This document shows, piece by piece, positions 1 through 6,316 of a stretch of DNA of 6,338 nt; position 1 is the stretch's first letter, and each line of letters opens with the position of its first letter. The position numbers and the translations under genes were made by a program. A model generated the notes under the pieces. It did not search any database and was not told where the DNA came from. It saw only the letters and a list, made by a program, of their open reading frames with translations. Source of the stretch: Roseovarius sp. UBA3070 (GTDB lineage Bacteria > Pseudomonadota > Alphaproteobacteria > Rhodobacterales > Rhodobacteraceae); the NCBI GenBank assembly GCA_002366775.1, contig DFBW01000194.1, positions 1 through 6,338 of the forward strand, read 5' to 3'.

Positions 1-302
1 GGGTTGTGCCAAAGCGCGCCATGTTCCAGCTCGCCTTCAGCGCCAACAAGTGACCCTTTGCCATAGCCTTGGATACGATCAGCACCGCCCAAGGCCGTCA
101 CCAGCCGCCTGGCCATATCAAGGCCAAGCGGGCGCAGATCATCCATGAACCACTGGATGTCTTCGACGTAGCGCCCGGCAAAAGGGTTTTTCACCACAGC
201 CACAGCGGCAGCACGTTGCAGGGGCACATCTGCGATAGGGCCTCCTTCGTGGTGGATTTCTTCGACCACCACCGAAATTTTGCGCAGGATTAATTCACCC
301 AT
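1..302 (-). CDS. Amino acid synthesis family protein (DUF1185, PF06684), N-terminal part, cut by window edge
   Basis: The first 100 codons of this gene are present; the rest lies beyond the left edge. Family members are about 190 residues, so roughly half is missing. The protein opens MGELILRKISVVVEEIHHEG and contains KNPFAGRYVEDI (38-49), followed by RIQGYGKGSLVGAEGELEHG (76-95) and then ALWH, which are hallmarks of PF06684. Structures of members from Bordetella and a Roseobacter relative showed a variant of the chorismate-mutase fold and led to a suggested link with amino-acid metabolism. The reaction is unknown, and the family name should not be read as a demonstrated role. The ATG at 302 overlaps the upstream stop by 8 nt and has AAGAGG 6 nt before it, the clearest ribosome site in the window. 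As the fifth gene of a hydroxylase and reductase operon it may act on the reduced ring or its opened product; that is inference. Confidence 0.9.
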   Translation of the reverse strand, partial: MGELILRKISVVVEEIHHEGGPIADVPLQRAAAVAVVKNPFAGRYVEDIQWFMDDLRPLGLDMARRLVTALGGADRIQGYGKGSLVGAEGELEHGALWHN

Positions 303-1176
303 AGGCCACCTCTTGATCTGTTTTGGGGCTTTGCATTGGAATACGTCCGACCAGACGGTTGTTGCCGCGCAGGTTCAGGTAGGCCCCGTGAATGTGGTTT
401 TCTTCTTTCATGGCGTAGGCCATCGAAAGCCCCCGGTCGAGGGCAAGAGCGATCTCGCCCTGTGACAAACTGCCAACATGTGTGACGATGGGGCGATCCT
501 CCAGATCACTGTCAGGGTGCAGGTGATTGGCTGGCTGGCGTTGGACATTGGGATGATGTGGCAGGTCCACAGCATTGGCAATGAGTGTCGCGGCGGCATC
601 TGCACTGGCCGCAGACGTGCCCAGGGCGGTCACACTATCAGCAATGCCAAGCGACAGGCTGCGCCCGCCTTGTCCGCTGGTGGCGATGCCGCAGATACCC
701 GCGCCAGCCGGTATCCGCACTTGGCCCAAGGCCGCGCCCGTCAAACCAGCGATGGCAGCGGTGAACTGCTGCCCTTCGCTTAGGTGCAACGCGATGTCGC
801 CGCCGTTGTTCACATAGGCGCGGGTCAGCGGGGCGGCCTGGGTCATGCTGTGCAGCACTTCATCCGCGACTGCCCCGGCAACGGCGGCCATCGGGGTGAC
901 AAAGCTGCGGCTCATATGCGCGCGCACGGCGTCATACATGCGCCGGGCAATCACCCCAGCGGGCGCGCTTCTGGCCTTTGTGATGCCTGTGCGCAGCAAT
1001 GGCAGCTCGCCCGTAAGTTCAGTCAGAACAGTCTCAAACCGCGTGCGTGCCGCATCAAAAGCCACCGTCCGGTCGCTTGCGCAGGCGGCATCCGCGCCAA
1101 CAATCAGATCAATCGGCCCATGTTGTAAATGCAGACGCGCGCCATCCTTTAGCAAGACCGCTTGCGGGGCGCTCAT
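295..1176 (-). CDS. UPF0280 family protein (ApbE-like fold), function unknown
   Basis: This 293-residue protein matches the UPF0280 family (COG2122), distant relatives of the flavin transferase ApbE. Family landmarks are SFVTPMAAVAGAVADEVL at 91-108, YVNNGGDIAL at 121-130, and GIATSGQGGRSLSLGIADSV at 163-182, leading into SADAAATLIANAVD at 191-204. The VNNGGDI and GIATSG parts echo ApbE. The His-Ile-Asp-Pro-x-Thr-Gly motif that follows in true ApbE is absent: SLSLGIADSVTALG stands there, so classical FMN transfer is doubtful. I chose the ATG at 1176 because it overlaps the upstream stop as ATGA and has GGAAAG 7 nt before it. The in-frame ATG at 1191 would add five residues without a comparable ribosome site. 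No signal peptide is visible, unlike many ApbE proteins, so it is likely cytoplasmic. Sitting between a probable flavo-iron-sulfur reductase and a DUF1185 gene, it could help cofactor assembly or act directly on a pathway intermediate; neither is shown. Confidence 0.85.
   Translation of the reverse strand: MSAPQAVLLKDGARLHLQHGPIDLIVGADAACASDRTVAFDAARTRFETVLTELTGELPLLRTGITKARSAPAGVIARRMYDAVRAHMSRSFVTPMAAVAGAVADEVLHSMTQAAPLTRAYVNNGGDIALHLSEGQQFTAAIAGLTGAALGQVRIPAGAGICGIATSGQGGRSLSLGIADSVTALGTSAASADAAATLIANAVDLPHHPNVQRQPANHLHPDSDLEDRPIVTHVGSLSQGEIALALDRGLSMAYAMKEENHIHGAYLNLRGNNRLVGRIPMQSPKTDQEVAYG
309..314 (-). promoter_or_regulatory. Ribosome binding site of the DUF1185 gene
   Basis: AAGAGG sits 6 nt before the ATG at 302, inside the end of the UPF0280 gene. 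It is the strongest Shine-Dalgarno match among the five genes. It fixes a start that lies outside a simple ATGA junction and suggests this gene can initiate well on its own. Confidence 0.7.
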
Positions 1177-2657
1177 GGCGTGTCTTTCCATCTGAAATTG
1201 CGCCGGTCTGACGGGGCGCTTTTGGGGTCTATCTGACCAACCTTGCGCACGTCAGGGCGGTCCACGTCTTCGATCGGCTGGACCTCGTCCATATGCCCTC
1301 CCAGGGCGGCGTAATCTGACAGGCGCATGGTGAATTCAATCGGGGCCACAAGGGCCGGCGTGGGCACATAGCCAAATGCATTGCTGGGCATGTTCAGAAC
1401 ATCCGCCATGATGGTGATGCCGCCGCCGGGCCAGACATAGGCCTCGGCCCCGCCAACGGACACCAGCGTCAGGCTGTCTTTGACCGAATGAGTCAGGCGC
1501 ACCGGGTTTTCGGTGACGCCCGCCCGCAGTGATCCACCAGCCCCGCCCATAAACAGCACCGAGCAAATCGACGGTTCGCAGTTTTCGGCAATTCGATCTG
1601 CCGAGGCTTGCAGCGGCGCTGGCATTGGTTTGGATACTGGCGTCAAATCGCCGTCCAATTCGTAATATGCAGCCTGTTCGCCAGTGGTGGACACCATCAA
1701 CAATCGCAGCCCTGGCCAGGCCTTCTTGGCGTCCGAGGGTTTGAGGATTGCCAGTGGGTCTTCGATATCCGTCCCGCCCCAACCCGTACCGGGCTCGGCC
1801 ACCTGAAAATACCGCCCCGGAGTGGAGCGTCGGCCCATGATCTTGATGCCAGTGGGTGGGACATCCAATTGCTGACCGGCCTGATGTTCGGACAGTTGCC
1901 CGGTGATATGATCGTCCACCACGATCACCTCGTCCACATGGCCAACCCATTGTGCGGCAAACATGCCGATGGTGGCCGATCCACAGCCCACGCGCATCAG
2001 TTGTTCAGGCGTGCCGTCGATGACCGGGGCCTGGCCGGCCTGCACAACCACGCTGGCCCCATCGTCGATCTGCATTTCGACCGCGTCGCAATTGCACAGT
2101 TTCAGCAGGGCATCACACGTCACCCGGCCTTCTTTTTTGGACCCGCCAGTGAGGTGTTCCACCCCGCCCAGCGATAACATCTTAGAGCCATATTCCGAGG
2201 TCATGACATGGCCCACCGCCTCGCCATCAACCCGAACGACAGCGCGTTCATGGCCGATGTGGCGGTCGGTGTCGATTTTGATCTTCACCCCGCAGTAGGA
2301 AAATATGCCCTCGGTGACGACGGTAACCATATCGACGCCTTCAACATCCTGAGACACGATAAAGGGCGCCGGTTTGTAATCAGGATAGGTGGTGCCGGCC
2401 CCAATGGCCGTAACAAACGGCGTATCGGCGCGCAGCAGATCACCGTCCCAATCGGTGCCGTCAGTGCCTTGCAGAAATGGCACAGCCTTGATGCCTTTGT
2501 CGGCAGCATTGTCGATGATGGTCAACGGATCCAACCGCAGCAGATCGCCACCGTGATTGGCATAACGATCACAGGCCCCGATTTTGCCATCGGCAATAAA
2601 GCACATCACCGGGCAGGCATCACAGCGTATCTTCTCGGGGATCACGCGGTCGCTCAT
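1173..2657 (-). CDS. 6-hydroxynicotinate reductase-like iron-sulfur protein
   Basis: This 494-residue protein resembles those annotated as 6-hydroxynicotinate reductase. In Eubacterium barkeri that enzyme reduces 6-hydroxynicotinate to 1,4,5,6-tetrahydro-6-oxonicotinate with reduced ferredoxin, using Fe-S and flavin cofactors. The N-terminus carries C12-x2-C15-x3-C19-x9-C29 (CDACPVMCFIADGKIGAC), a likely Fe-S site, followed by RYANHGGDLLRLDP. Further cysteines at 122, 181, 188, 190, 225, 360 and 365 could bind more clusters. Glycine-rich stretches VGCGSATIGMF (223-233) and FMGGAGGSLRAG (369-380) may contact a cofactor. The ATG at 2657 overlaps the upstream stop as ATGA and has AAAGG 6 nt before it. 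An in-frame start at 2726 would add 23 residues lying inside the upstream gene and is unlikely. Its place after a molybdenum hydroxylase fits hydroxylation followed by ring reduction. I recognise the family from motif memory, not alignment. Activity on 6-hydroxynicotinate itself is unproven, and no ferredoxin gene is in the window. Confidence 0.8.
   Translation of the reverse strand: MSDRVIPEKIRCDACPVMCFIADGKIGACDRYANHGGDLLRLDPLTIIDNAADKGIKAVPFLQGTDGTDWDGDLLRADTPFVTAIGAGTTYPDYKPAPFIVSQDVEGVDMVTVVTEGIFSYCGVKIKIDTDRHIGHERAVVRVDGEAVGHVMTSEYGSKMLSLGGVEHLTGGSKKEGRVTCDALLKLCNCDAVEMQIDDGASVVVQAGQAPVIDGTPEQLMRVGCGSATIGMFAAQWVGHVDEVIVVDDHITGQLSEHQAGQQLDVPPTGIKIMGRRSTPGRYFQVAEPGTGWGGTDIEDPLAILKPSDAKKAWPGLRLLMVSTTGEQAAYYELDGDLTPVSKPMPAPLQASADRIAENCEPSICSVLFMGGAGGSLRAGVTENPVRLTHSVKDSLTLVSVGGAEAYVWPGGGITIMADVLNMPSNAFGYVPTPALVAPIEFTMRLSDYAALGGHMDEVQPIEDVDRPDVRKVGQIDPKSAPSDRRNFRWKDTP
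1184..1189 (-). promoter_or_regulatory. Ribosome binding site deciding the UPF0280 start
   Basis: GGAAAG lies 7 nt before the ATG at 1176 and overlaps the alternative ATG at 1191. It therefore favours the downstream start, which also forms an ATGA overlap with the stop of the reductase-like gene. Confidence 0.6.
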
Positions 2658-5410
2658 GGGGCACCTTTGAGGGCAGTCATAACCACCGAGGGTGTGGCGG
2701 GCACTTGCCGGATGCGCGCCCCACAAGCATGATGAATGGCGTTCAGGATGGCGGGACTCGTCGGGATCAACACATGCTCACCCAGCCCCTTGGCCCCATA
2801 CGGCCCATGGGCATCGGGGTCCTGGATGATGATCGTTTCAATCGGGGGGATGTCGCCCGTGGTGGGGATCAGATAGTCATGCAGGTTTTCGGTGCGCCCT
2901 GGAATGTACTCTTCCATCAGGGCCATGCCCAATCCCTGTGCGATGCCGCCCTGCACCTGAGCTTCTACCAGCAAGGGGTTGATGGCCTGACCCACATCAT
3001 GCGCCGCCACAAAGTGCTGCACGTTCACTGTGCCAAGGGCTGTATCCACCTCAACCATTACCAGATGCGCGGCATACCCGAATTGCGCATAGGGGATGCC
3101 TTGGCCATTGGCGTCCAGCGGTTTGGTTGGCGGATCATAGGTTTCGCATGAGGTCAGAACATAGCCGTCGGCAGTGGTGCTGAGCTTGCCAAGGTCAATC
3201 CGGTGGGTTCGATCGGCATCGCTGACTGAGACCTGCCCATCTGAAAACGCCAATATCGCGTCCTCAGATGCATTGACCATCTGCAGGATTTGCGCCCGCA
3301 TGGACTGACCCGATAGTTTGGCCGCATTGCCGGATACAAAAGTCTGACGCGAGGCAGACGTTTTGCCACCATCAGGTGTGATAGCCGTATCAGGCCCCAA
3401 CAGGACAAGATCATGCACCGATACGCCCAAGGCCTGTGCAAATATCTGAGAGATCACAGTGTTGGCCCCTTGGCCAATGTCCATTGCCCCCTGGTGCAGC
3501 ACAACCTGGCCATCCGGGCGCAGTCCCGCCTTGATGGTTGATGGGTTGGGCAGTGAGGTATTTCCACATCCATACCAGCCCCCAGCCACACCAACGCCAC
3601 GGCGTAGGGCAGACCCCTCAGTGGAGGGGGCGTTGTTGAAAGCCTCCGCAGCGGCGCGCTCGGAGGTCCAGCTGCTACGCAGAGCCTCAAGGCAGGCCTT
3701 TATTCCAACGCCCTGATCAAAGACCTGACCACAAACCGTGGGCGTGCCTGCCTCCAGCGCGTTGAGGATGCGAAACTCCAGCGCATCCATGTTCAGCGCG
3801 TCGGCCAGTTCGTCAAACACCACCTCTTGGGCAATGGCGGATTGTGGCACGCCAAATCCGCGGAAGGCCCCGGCGGGTGGGTTGTTGGTATGCACCGCAA
3901 CACTCTCGGCCCGGTAATCGGAAATCTGATAGGGGCCCGAGGCGTGCACCGGCACACGGTTGGCCACAGTTGGCCCCCACGAGGCATAGGCGCCAGTGTT
4001 GAAATGCCCAAGAAACTGAAACCCTGACAGGCGACCATCACGCGTGGCGCCAACTGTCAGAGTGATATCTGCCGGGTGCCGTTTGGTGGTCGATTGCATC
4101 GATTCTGATCGACTGTAGGTAATGCGCACCGGTTTGCCCACCTTGATGGCAGCCAAGGCCACCAGTGGCTGCACTGATATATCCAGTTTTGAGCCAAACC
4201 CGCCGCCCACCGCTGTGGGGGCAATGCGAATACGCGCCTCATCCCACCCAAGGATCAACGCCATGGAATCGCGGTTCATGATCGGGGCCTGAGTGCCGGT
4301 GTGGATGGTAATCCCGCCATTTTCGGGCACGGCATAGGCCGCTTCGGGTTCAATATAGGCGTGTTCAACAAAACCAGTTGTGAACCGGCCCGTGGCGGTA
4401 ACATCGGCGCGCTCCAGCGCGGCATCCGCTTCGCCGCATTGCACAAAGCCGCCACACATGATGTTGCCCTTGCGCGTGTCATGCAGCAGCGCTGCGTCTT
4501 CGTGCAATGCCTCCGCCACGGATTGCGCGCCGGGCAATTCTTGCCAGTCGATGGGGAAGGTACCCATATCAAGCGCGCGCATGGCCTCGGCCGTGCCAAT
4601 GACACCTGCGACGGCCTCGCCGCGAAATCGCGCTTCTTCCTGGGCAAACACAGGCTGATCAATAAAGCCGGGGATCACCCCGAACGCGTTGAGGCCGGGA
4701 ATATCGCTTGCACTTATAACGGCCTCAAGACCCGGAGTTTTGGCCACGAAGCCCTTAACATCACCCAGCTGAAACGAAGCGCGTGGATATGGTGAGCGCA
4801 CCACGCGCAACACCAACGTGTCGGGCGGCGCAATGTCATCCGAAAATATATCCCGGCCGGTGGTCTTAACCAGCCCGTCCAGCTTTGGGATGGGGTCTCC
4901 GACGGCGCTTGTGATTGGGGTCTCAGTTGTCTGGCCAAGCCCAGCGGCGTGAACCGCGTCAATGATCTTGCGATACCCGGTACAGCGGCACAACACCCCC
5001 CCCAGAGCCTCTTCGATCTGCAACTTTGAGGGCTGAGGATGTTCGCGCAGCAGCCCCACGGATGTGACCATCATGCCCGGTGTGCAGATGCCGCACTGGG
5101 CCGCAGCATGGGCCTGAAAGCTGTCGCTCAGGCGCTGGGCTATGGGGTCTTTGGCCACCAGCCCGGAAAGGGTTTCTATCGTGCGCCCCGAGGCCTGTTG
5201 CGTGGCCATCAGGCAGGCACAAACCGGCGCTCCATCCACCAGTACAGTGCAGGCGCCGCAGTCTCCGGCGTTGCAGCCGATCTTGACATCACGCTGTGCC
5301 AAACCTTCGCGCAGGGTCTGCGACAGGCGCTCGCCGACTGAGGGATGTGCCATTGCACCGGCCCCGTTCAGGGTGAAGGTCACAGAGGTCGGGGGGGCGG
5401 GTTTATTCAT
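2654..5410 (-). CDS. Molybdenum hydroxylase: fused [2Fe-2S] small subunit and molybdopterin large subunit
   Basis: This 918-residue protein is the catalytic component of a xanthine-dehydrogenase-family hydroxylase, which inserts water-derived oxygen into an electron-poor ring carbon or an aldehyde. Residues 1-150 are the small subunit. C46, C51, C54 and C66 form the plant-type [2Fe-2S] site (CNAGDCGAC), and C106, C109, C141 and C143 the second site (CGIC then CRC). From about residue 175 the molybdopterin domains follow: GGGFGSK at 402-408, AFRGFGVPQ at 515-523 with the active-site-type Arg517, QGAMDIGQG at 640-648, and GAKGLGEH at 872-879 with Glu878 as the expected catalytic base. Small and large subunits are usually separate genes of roughly 160 and 770 residues, so this is a fusion, with the FAD subunit left separate upstream. 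I prefer the ATG at 5410 to the adjacent GTG at 5413 because a weak CAGG lies 6 nt before the ATG. Its stop overlaps the next start as ATGA. The family is certain; the substrate is inferred to be an N-heterocycle from the neighbour. Confidence 0.95.
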   Translation of the reverse strand: MNKPAPPTSVTFTLNGAGAMAHPSVGERLSQTLREGLAQRDVKIGCNAGDCGACTVLVDGAPVCACLMATQQASGRTIETLSGLVAKDPIAQRLSDSFQAHAAAQCGICTPGMMVTSVGLLREHPQPSKLQIEEALGGVLCRCTGYRKIIDAVHAAGLGQTTETPITSAVGDPIPKLDGLVKTTGRDIFSDDIAPPDTLVLRVVRSPYPRASFQLGDVKGFVAKTPGLEAVISASDIPGLNAFGVIPGFIDQPVFAQEEARFRGEAVAGVIGTAEAMRALDMGTFPIDWQELPGAQSVAEALHEDAALLHDTRKGNIMCGGFVQCGEADAALERADVTATGRFTTGFVEHAYIEPEAAYAVPENGGITIHTGTQAPIMNRDSMALILGWDEARIRIAPTAVGGGFGSKLDISVQPLVALAAIKVGKPVRITYSRSESMQSTTKRHPADITLTVGATRDGRLSGFQFLGHFNTGAYASWGPTVANRVPVHASGPYQISDYRAESVAVHTNNPPAGAFRGFGVPQSAIAQEVVFDELADALNMDALEFRILNALEAGTPTVCGQVFDQGVGIKACLEALRSSWTSERAAAEAFNNAPSTEGSALRRGVGVAGGWYGCGNTSLPNPSTIKAGLRPDGQVVLHQGAMDIGQGANTVISQIFAQALGVSVHDLVLLGPDTAITPDGGKTSASRQTFVSGNAAKLSGQSMRAQILQMVNASEDAILAFSDGQVSVSDADRTHRIDLGKLSTTADGYVLTSCETYDPPTKPLDANGQGIPYAQFGYAAHLVMVEVDTALGTVNVQHFVAAHDVGQAINPLLVEAQVQGGIAQGLGMALMEEYIPGRTENLHDYLIPTTGDIPPIETIIIQDPDAHGPYGAKGLGEHVLIPTSPAILNAIHHACGARIRQVPATPSVVMTALKGAP
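2664..2668 (-). promoter_or_regulatory. Ribosome binding site of the Hnr-like gene
   Basis: AAAGG lies 6 nt before the ATG at 2657, within the last codons of the molybdopterin-subunit gene. It supports the ATGA-overlap start over the longer in-frame start at 2726. Confidence 0.65.
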
Positions 5411-6251
5411 CACAAGCCTGCAAACATGTCAGCACTGTGCGGCGGCACAGCTCGGCTGCGGCGTTCATTCGGTAGTGGTCTGTGCCACGAATATCCGAGA
5501 GAGGCGAAAGCGCCGTCAAGTGGGTCGTCCAAATCGCTGAGTTGTCCCTGAGATCACTTGCATTTTGGCCCATCAGTGCCGCCTCAAGCCCCTCAAGGCG
5601 TTGCGCCACAGCAGAGCAAGATCCAACAGCGACGCGCGCGCCAGCAATTTTGGCGACCTCATCCGTCCAGATGACGGCACTGACCATGGCAATAGAAATC
5701 ACCAGATATTTGCGTGTGCCCAGCTTTTGGAAATGCCCCTGCGCGCCGTCGGGCATGTCAGGGATTAATATGGCCGAAACCAATTCACCGGGTCGCAGTG
5801 CTGTCTGACGCACGCCAGTGATCATCTGTTTCAAGGGTAAGGTTCGGCTGCCATTGGAGGAGCAAAGTTCCACCTCTGCCGCTAGGGCCAGCAGGGGCGG
5901 CACCCCATCGGCGGCAGGCGAAGCGTTGCAAATATTGCCTGCCACTGTGCCGGCGTTCTGGATTTGCCAGGCGCCCACTTCGCGGGCTGCCAGTTTTAGC
6001 GCATCAAATGCAGGCGGCAAATCGGCTTTTAGAATGTCGGTCCAGCTGGTTGCAGCCCCGATGCGCCAGGTGGCGCCGCTGTGGGATATGCCGCGCAACT
6101 CGGGCAGGCGGGTGATGTCCAGCATCTGCGCCGGGGCAGGGGCATCCCCCAATGCAGGAAACACATCTGTTCCACCCGCAATCACCTTGGCCCCGGTCAG
6201 CCGCGCGATATCCAAGGCTTCACTCAGCGAGTTCGGGACGTGATAGCCCAT
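5403..6251 (-). CDS. FAD-binding subunit (medium, CoxM/XdhB-like) of a molybdenum hydroxylase
   Basis: This 282-residue protein has the usual length for the FAD subunit of xanthine-dehydrogenase-family hydroxylases. It would pass electrons from the Fe-S clusters of its partner to an external acceptor through FAD. Visible FAD-site motifs are AGGTD at about residues 25-29 and QNAGTVAGNICNASPAAD at 98-115, close to the family pattern for the FAD pyrophosphate pocket. The segment KLGTRKYLVISIA at 177-189 and the C-terminal SDIRGTDHYRMNAAAELCRR at 252-271 match the conserved second half of the family. I chose the ATG at 6251, which gives the typical family opening MGYHVPNSLSEAL. The upstream in-frame GTG at 6263 touches the only Shine-Dalgarno-like GGAG, so it cannot use it. 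It is the first gene of the operon, and its stop overlaps the start of its catalytic partner by 8 nt. The assembly should be cytoplasmic, as no signal peptide is visible. The family is certain; the substrate is unknown. Confidence 0.95.
   Translation of the reverse strand: MGYHVPNSLSEALDIARLTGAKVIAGGTDVFPALGDAPAPAQMLDITRLPELRGISHSGATWRIGAATSWTDILKADLPPAFDALKLAAREVGAWQIQNAGTVAGNICNASPAADGVPPLLALAAEVELCSSNGSRTLPLKQMITGVRQTALRPGELVSAILIPDMPDGAQGHFQKLGTRKYLVISIAMVSAVIWTDEVAKIAGARVAVGSCSAVAQRLEGLEAALMGQNASDLRDNSAIWTTHLTALSPLSDIRGTDHYRMNAAAELCRRTVLTCLQACDE
5417..5420 (-). promoter_or_regulatory. Weak ribosome binding site of the fused hydroxylase gene
   Basis: CAGG ends 6 nt before the ATG at 5410 and only 3 nt before the adjacent GTG at 5413, so the ATG is the better start. 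The match is weak, and translation probably depends on ribosomes finishing the FAD-subunit gene, whose TAA overlaps this start by 8 nt. Confidence 0.4.
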
Positions 6252-6262
6252 GAAACAGGACA

Positions 6263-6266
6263 CTCC
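6263..6266 (-). promoter_or_regulatory. Possible ribosome binding site of the FAD-subunit gene
   Basis: GGAG is the only Shine-Dalgarno-like match before the first gene. It is 11 nt from the ATG at 6251, longer than the usual 5-9 nt. It abuts the in-frame GTG at 6263, which therefore cannot be its start codon. Confidence 0.45.
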
Positions 6267-6287
6267 AATTCGTTAGCGTTCAAACAA

Positions 6288-6316
6288 CATCAGGAGGCCG
6301 CCGCACCCGCTGTCAA
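6288..6316 (-). promoter_or_regulatory. Possible sigma-70 promoter upstream of the operon (good -35, poor -10)
   Basis: A perfect TTGACA lies at 6316-6311, preceded by an A/T-rich run. At 17-nt spacing the -10 position reads CTGATG (6293-6288), a poor match to TATAAT, so the promoter would be weak or activator-dependent, if real. It is the only -35 match noticed in the short non-coding stretch before the first gene. Two open frames cross this segment from the right edge, so it may instead be the tail of an upstream gene. Confidence 0.3.

Noticed and set aside
1336..1950. A 204-codon minus-strand frame overlapping the Hnr-like gene in another phase
   Set aside because: It is fully contained in the Hnr-like gene, glycine- and arginine-rich, and has no family motif. 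The longer frame carries the cysteine motif and the coupled start and stop.
2658..2726. N-terminal extension of the Hnr-like protein by 23 residues
   Set aside because: It would overlap the hydroxylase gene by about 70 nt, lacks a ribosome site, and precedes the much better ATGA-coupled start at 2657.
1608..2732. Long plus-strand open frames (1608-2177, 1963-2298, 2208-2732) opposite the Hnr-like gene
   Set aside because: They lie entirely antisense to a well-supported gene, have no recognisable motifs and show arginine-, histidine- and proline-rich compositions typical of shadow frames in GC-rich DNA.
4301..5540. Plus-strand open frames (4301-4795, 5039-5341, 5142-5540) opposite the hydroxylase genes
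   Set aside because: They are antisense shadows of conserved Fe-S and molybdopterin coding sequence, without domain signatures or convincing ribosome sites.
6291..6297. AGGAGG on the plus strand as a ribosome site for a divergent gene
   Set aside because: No start codon follows at a usable distance, and no plus-strand open frame begins there within the window.
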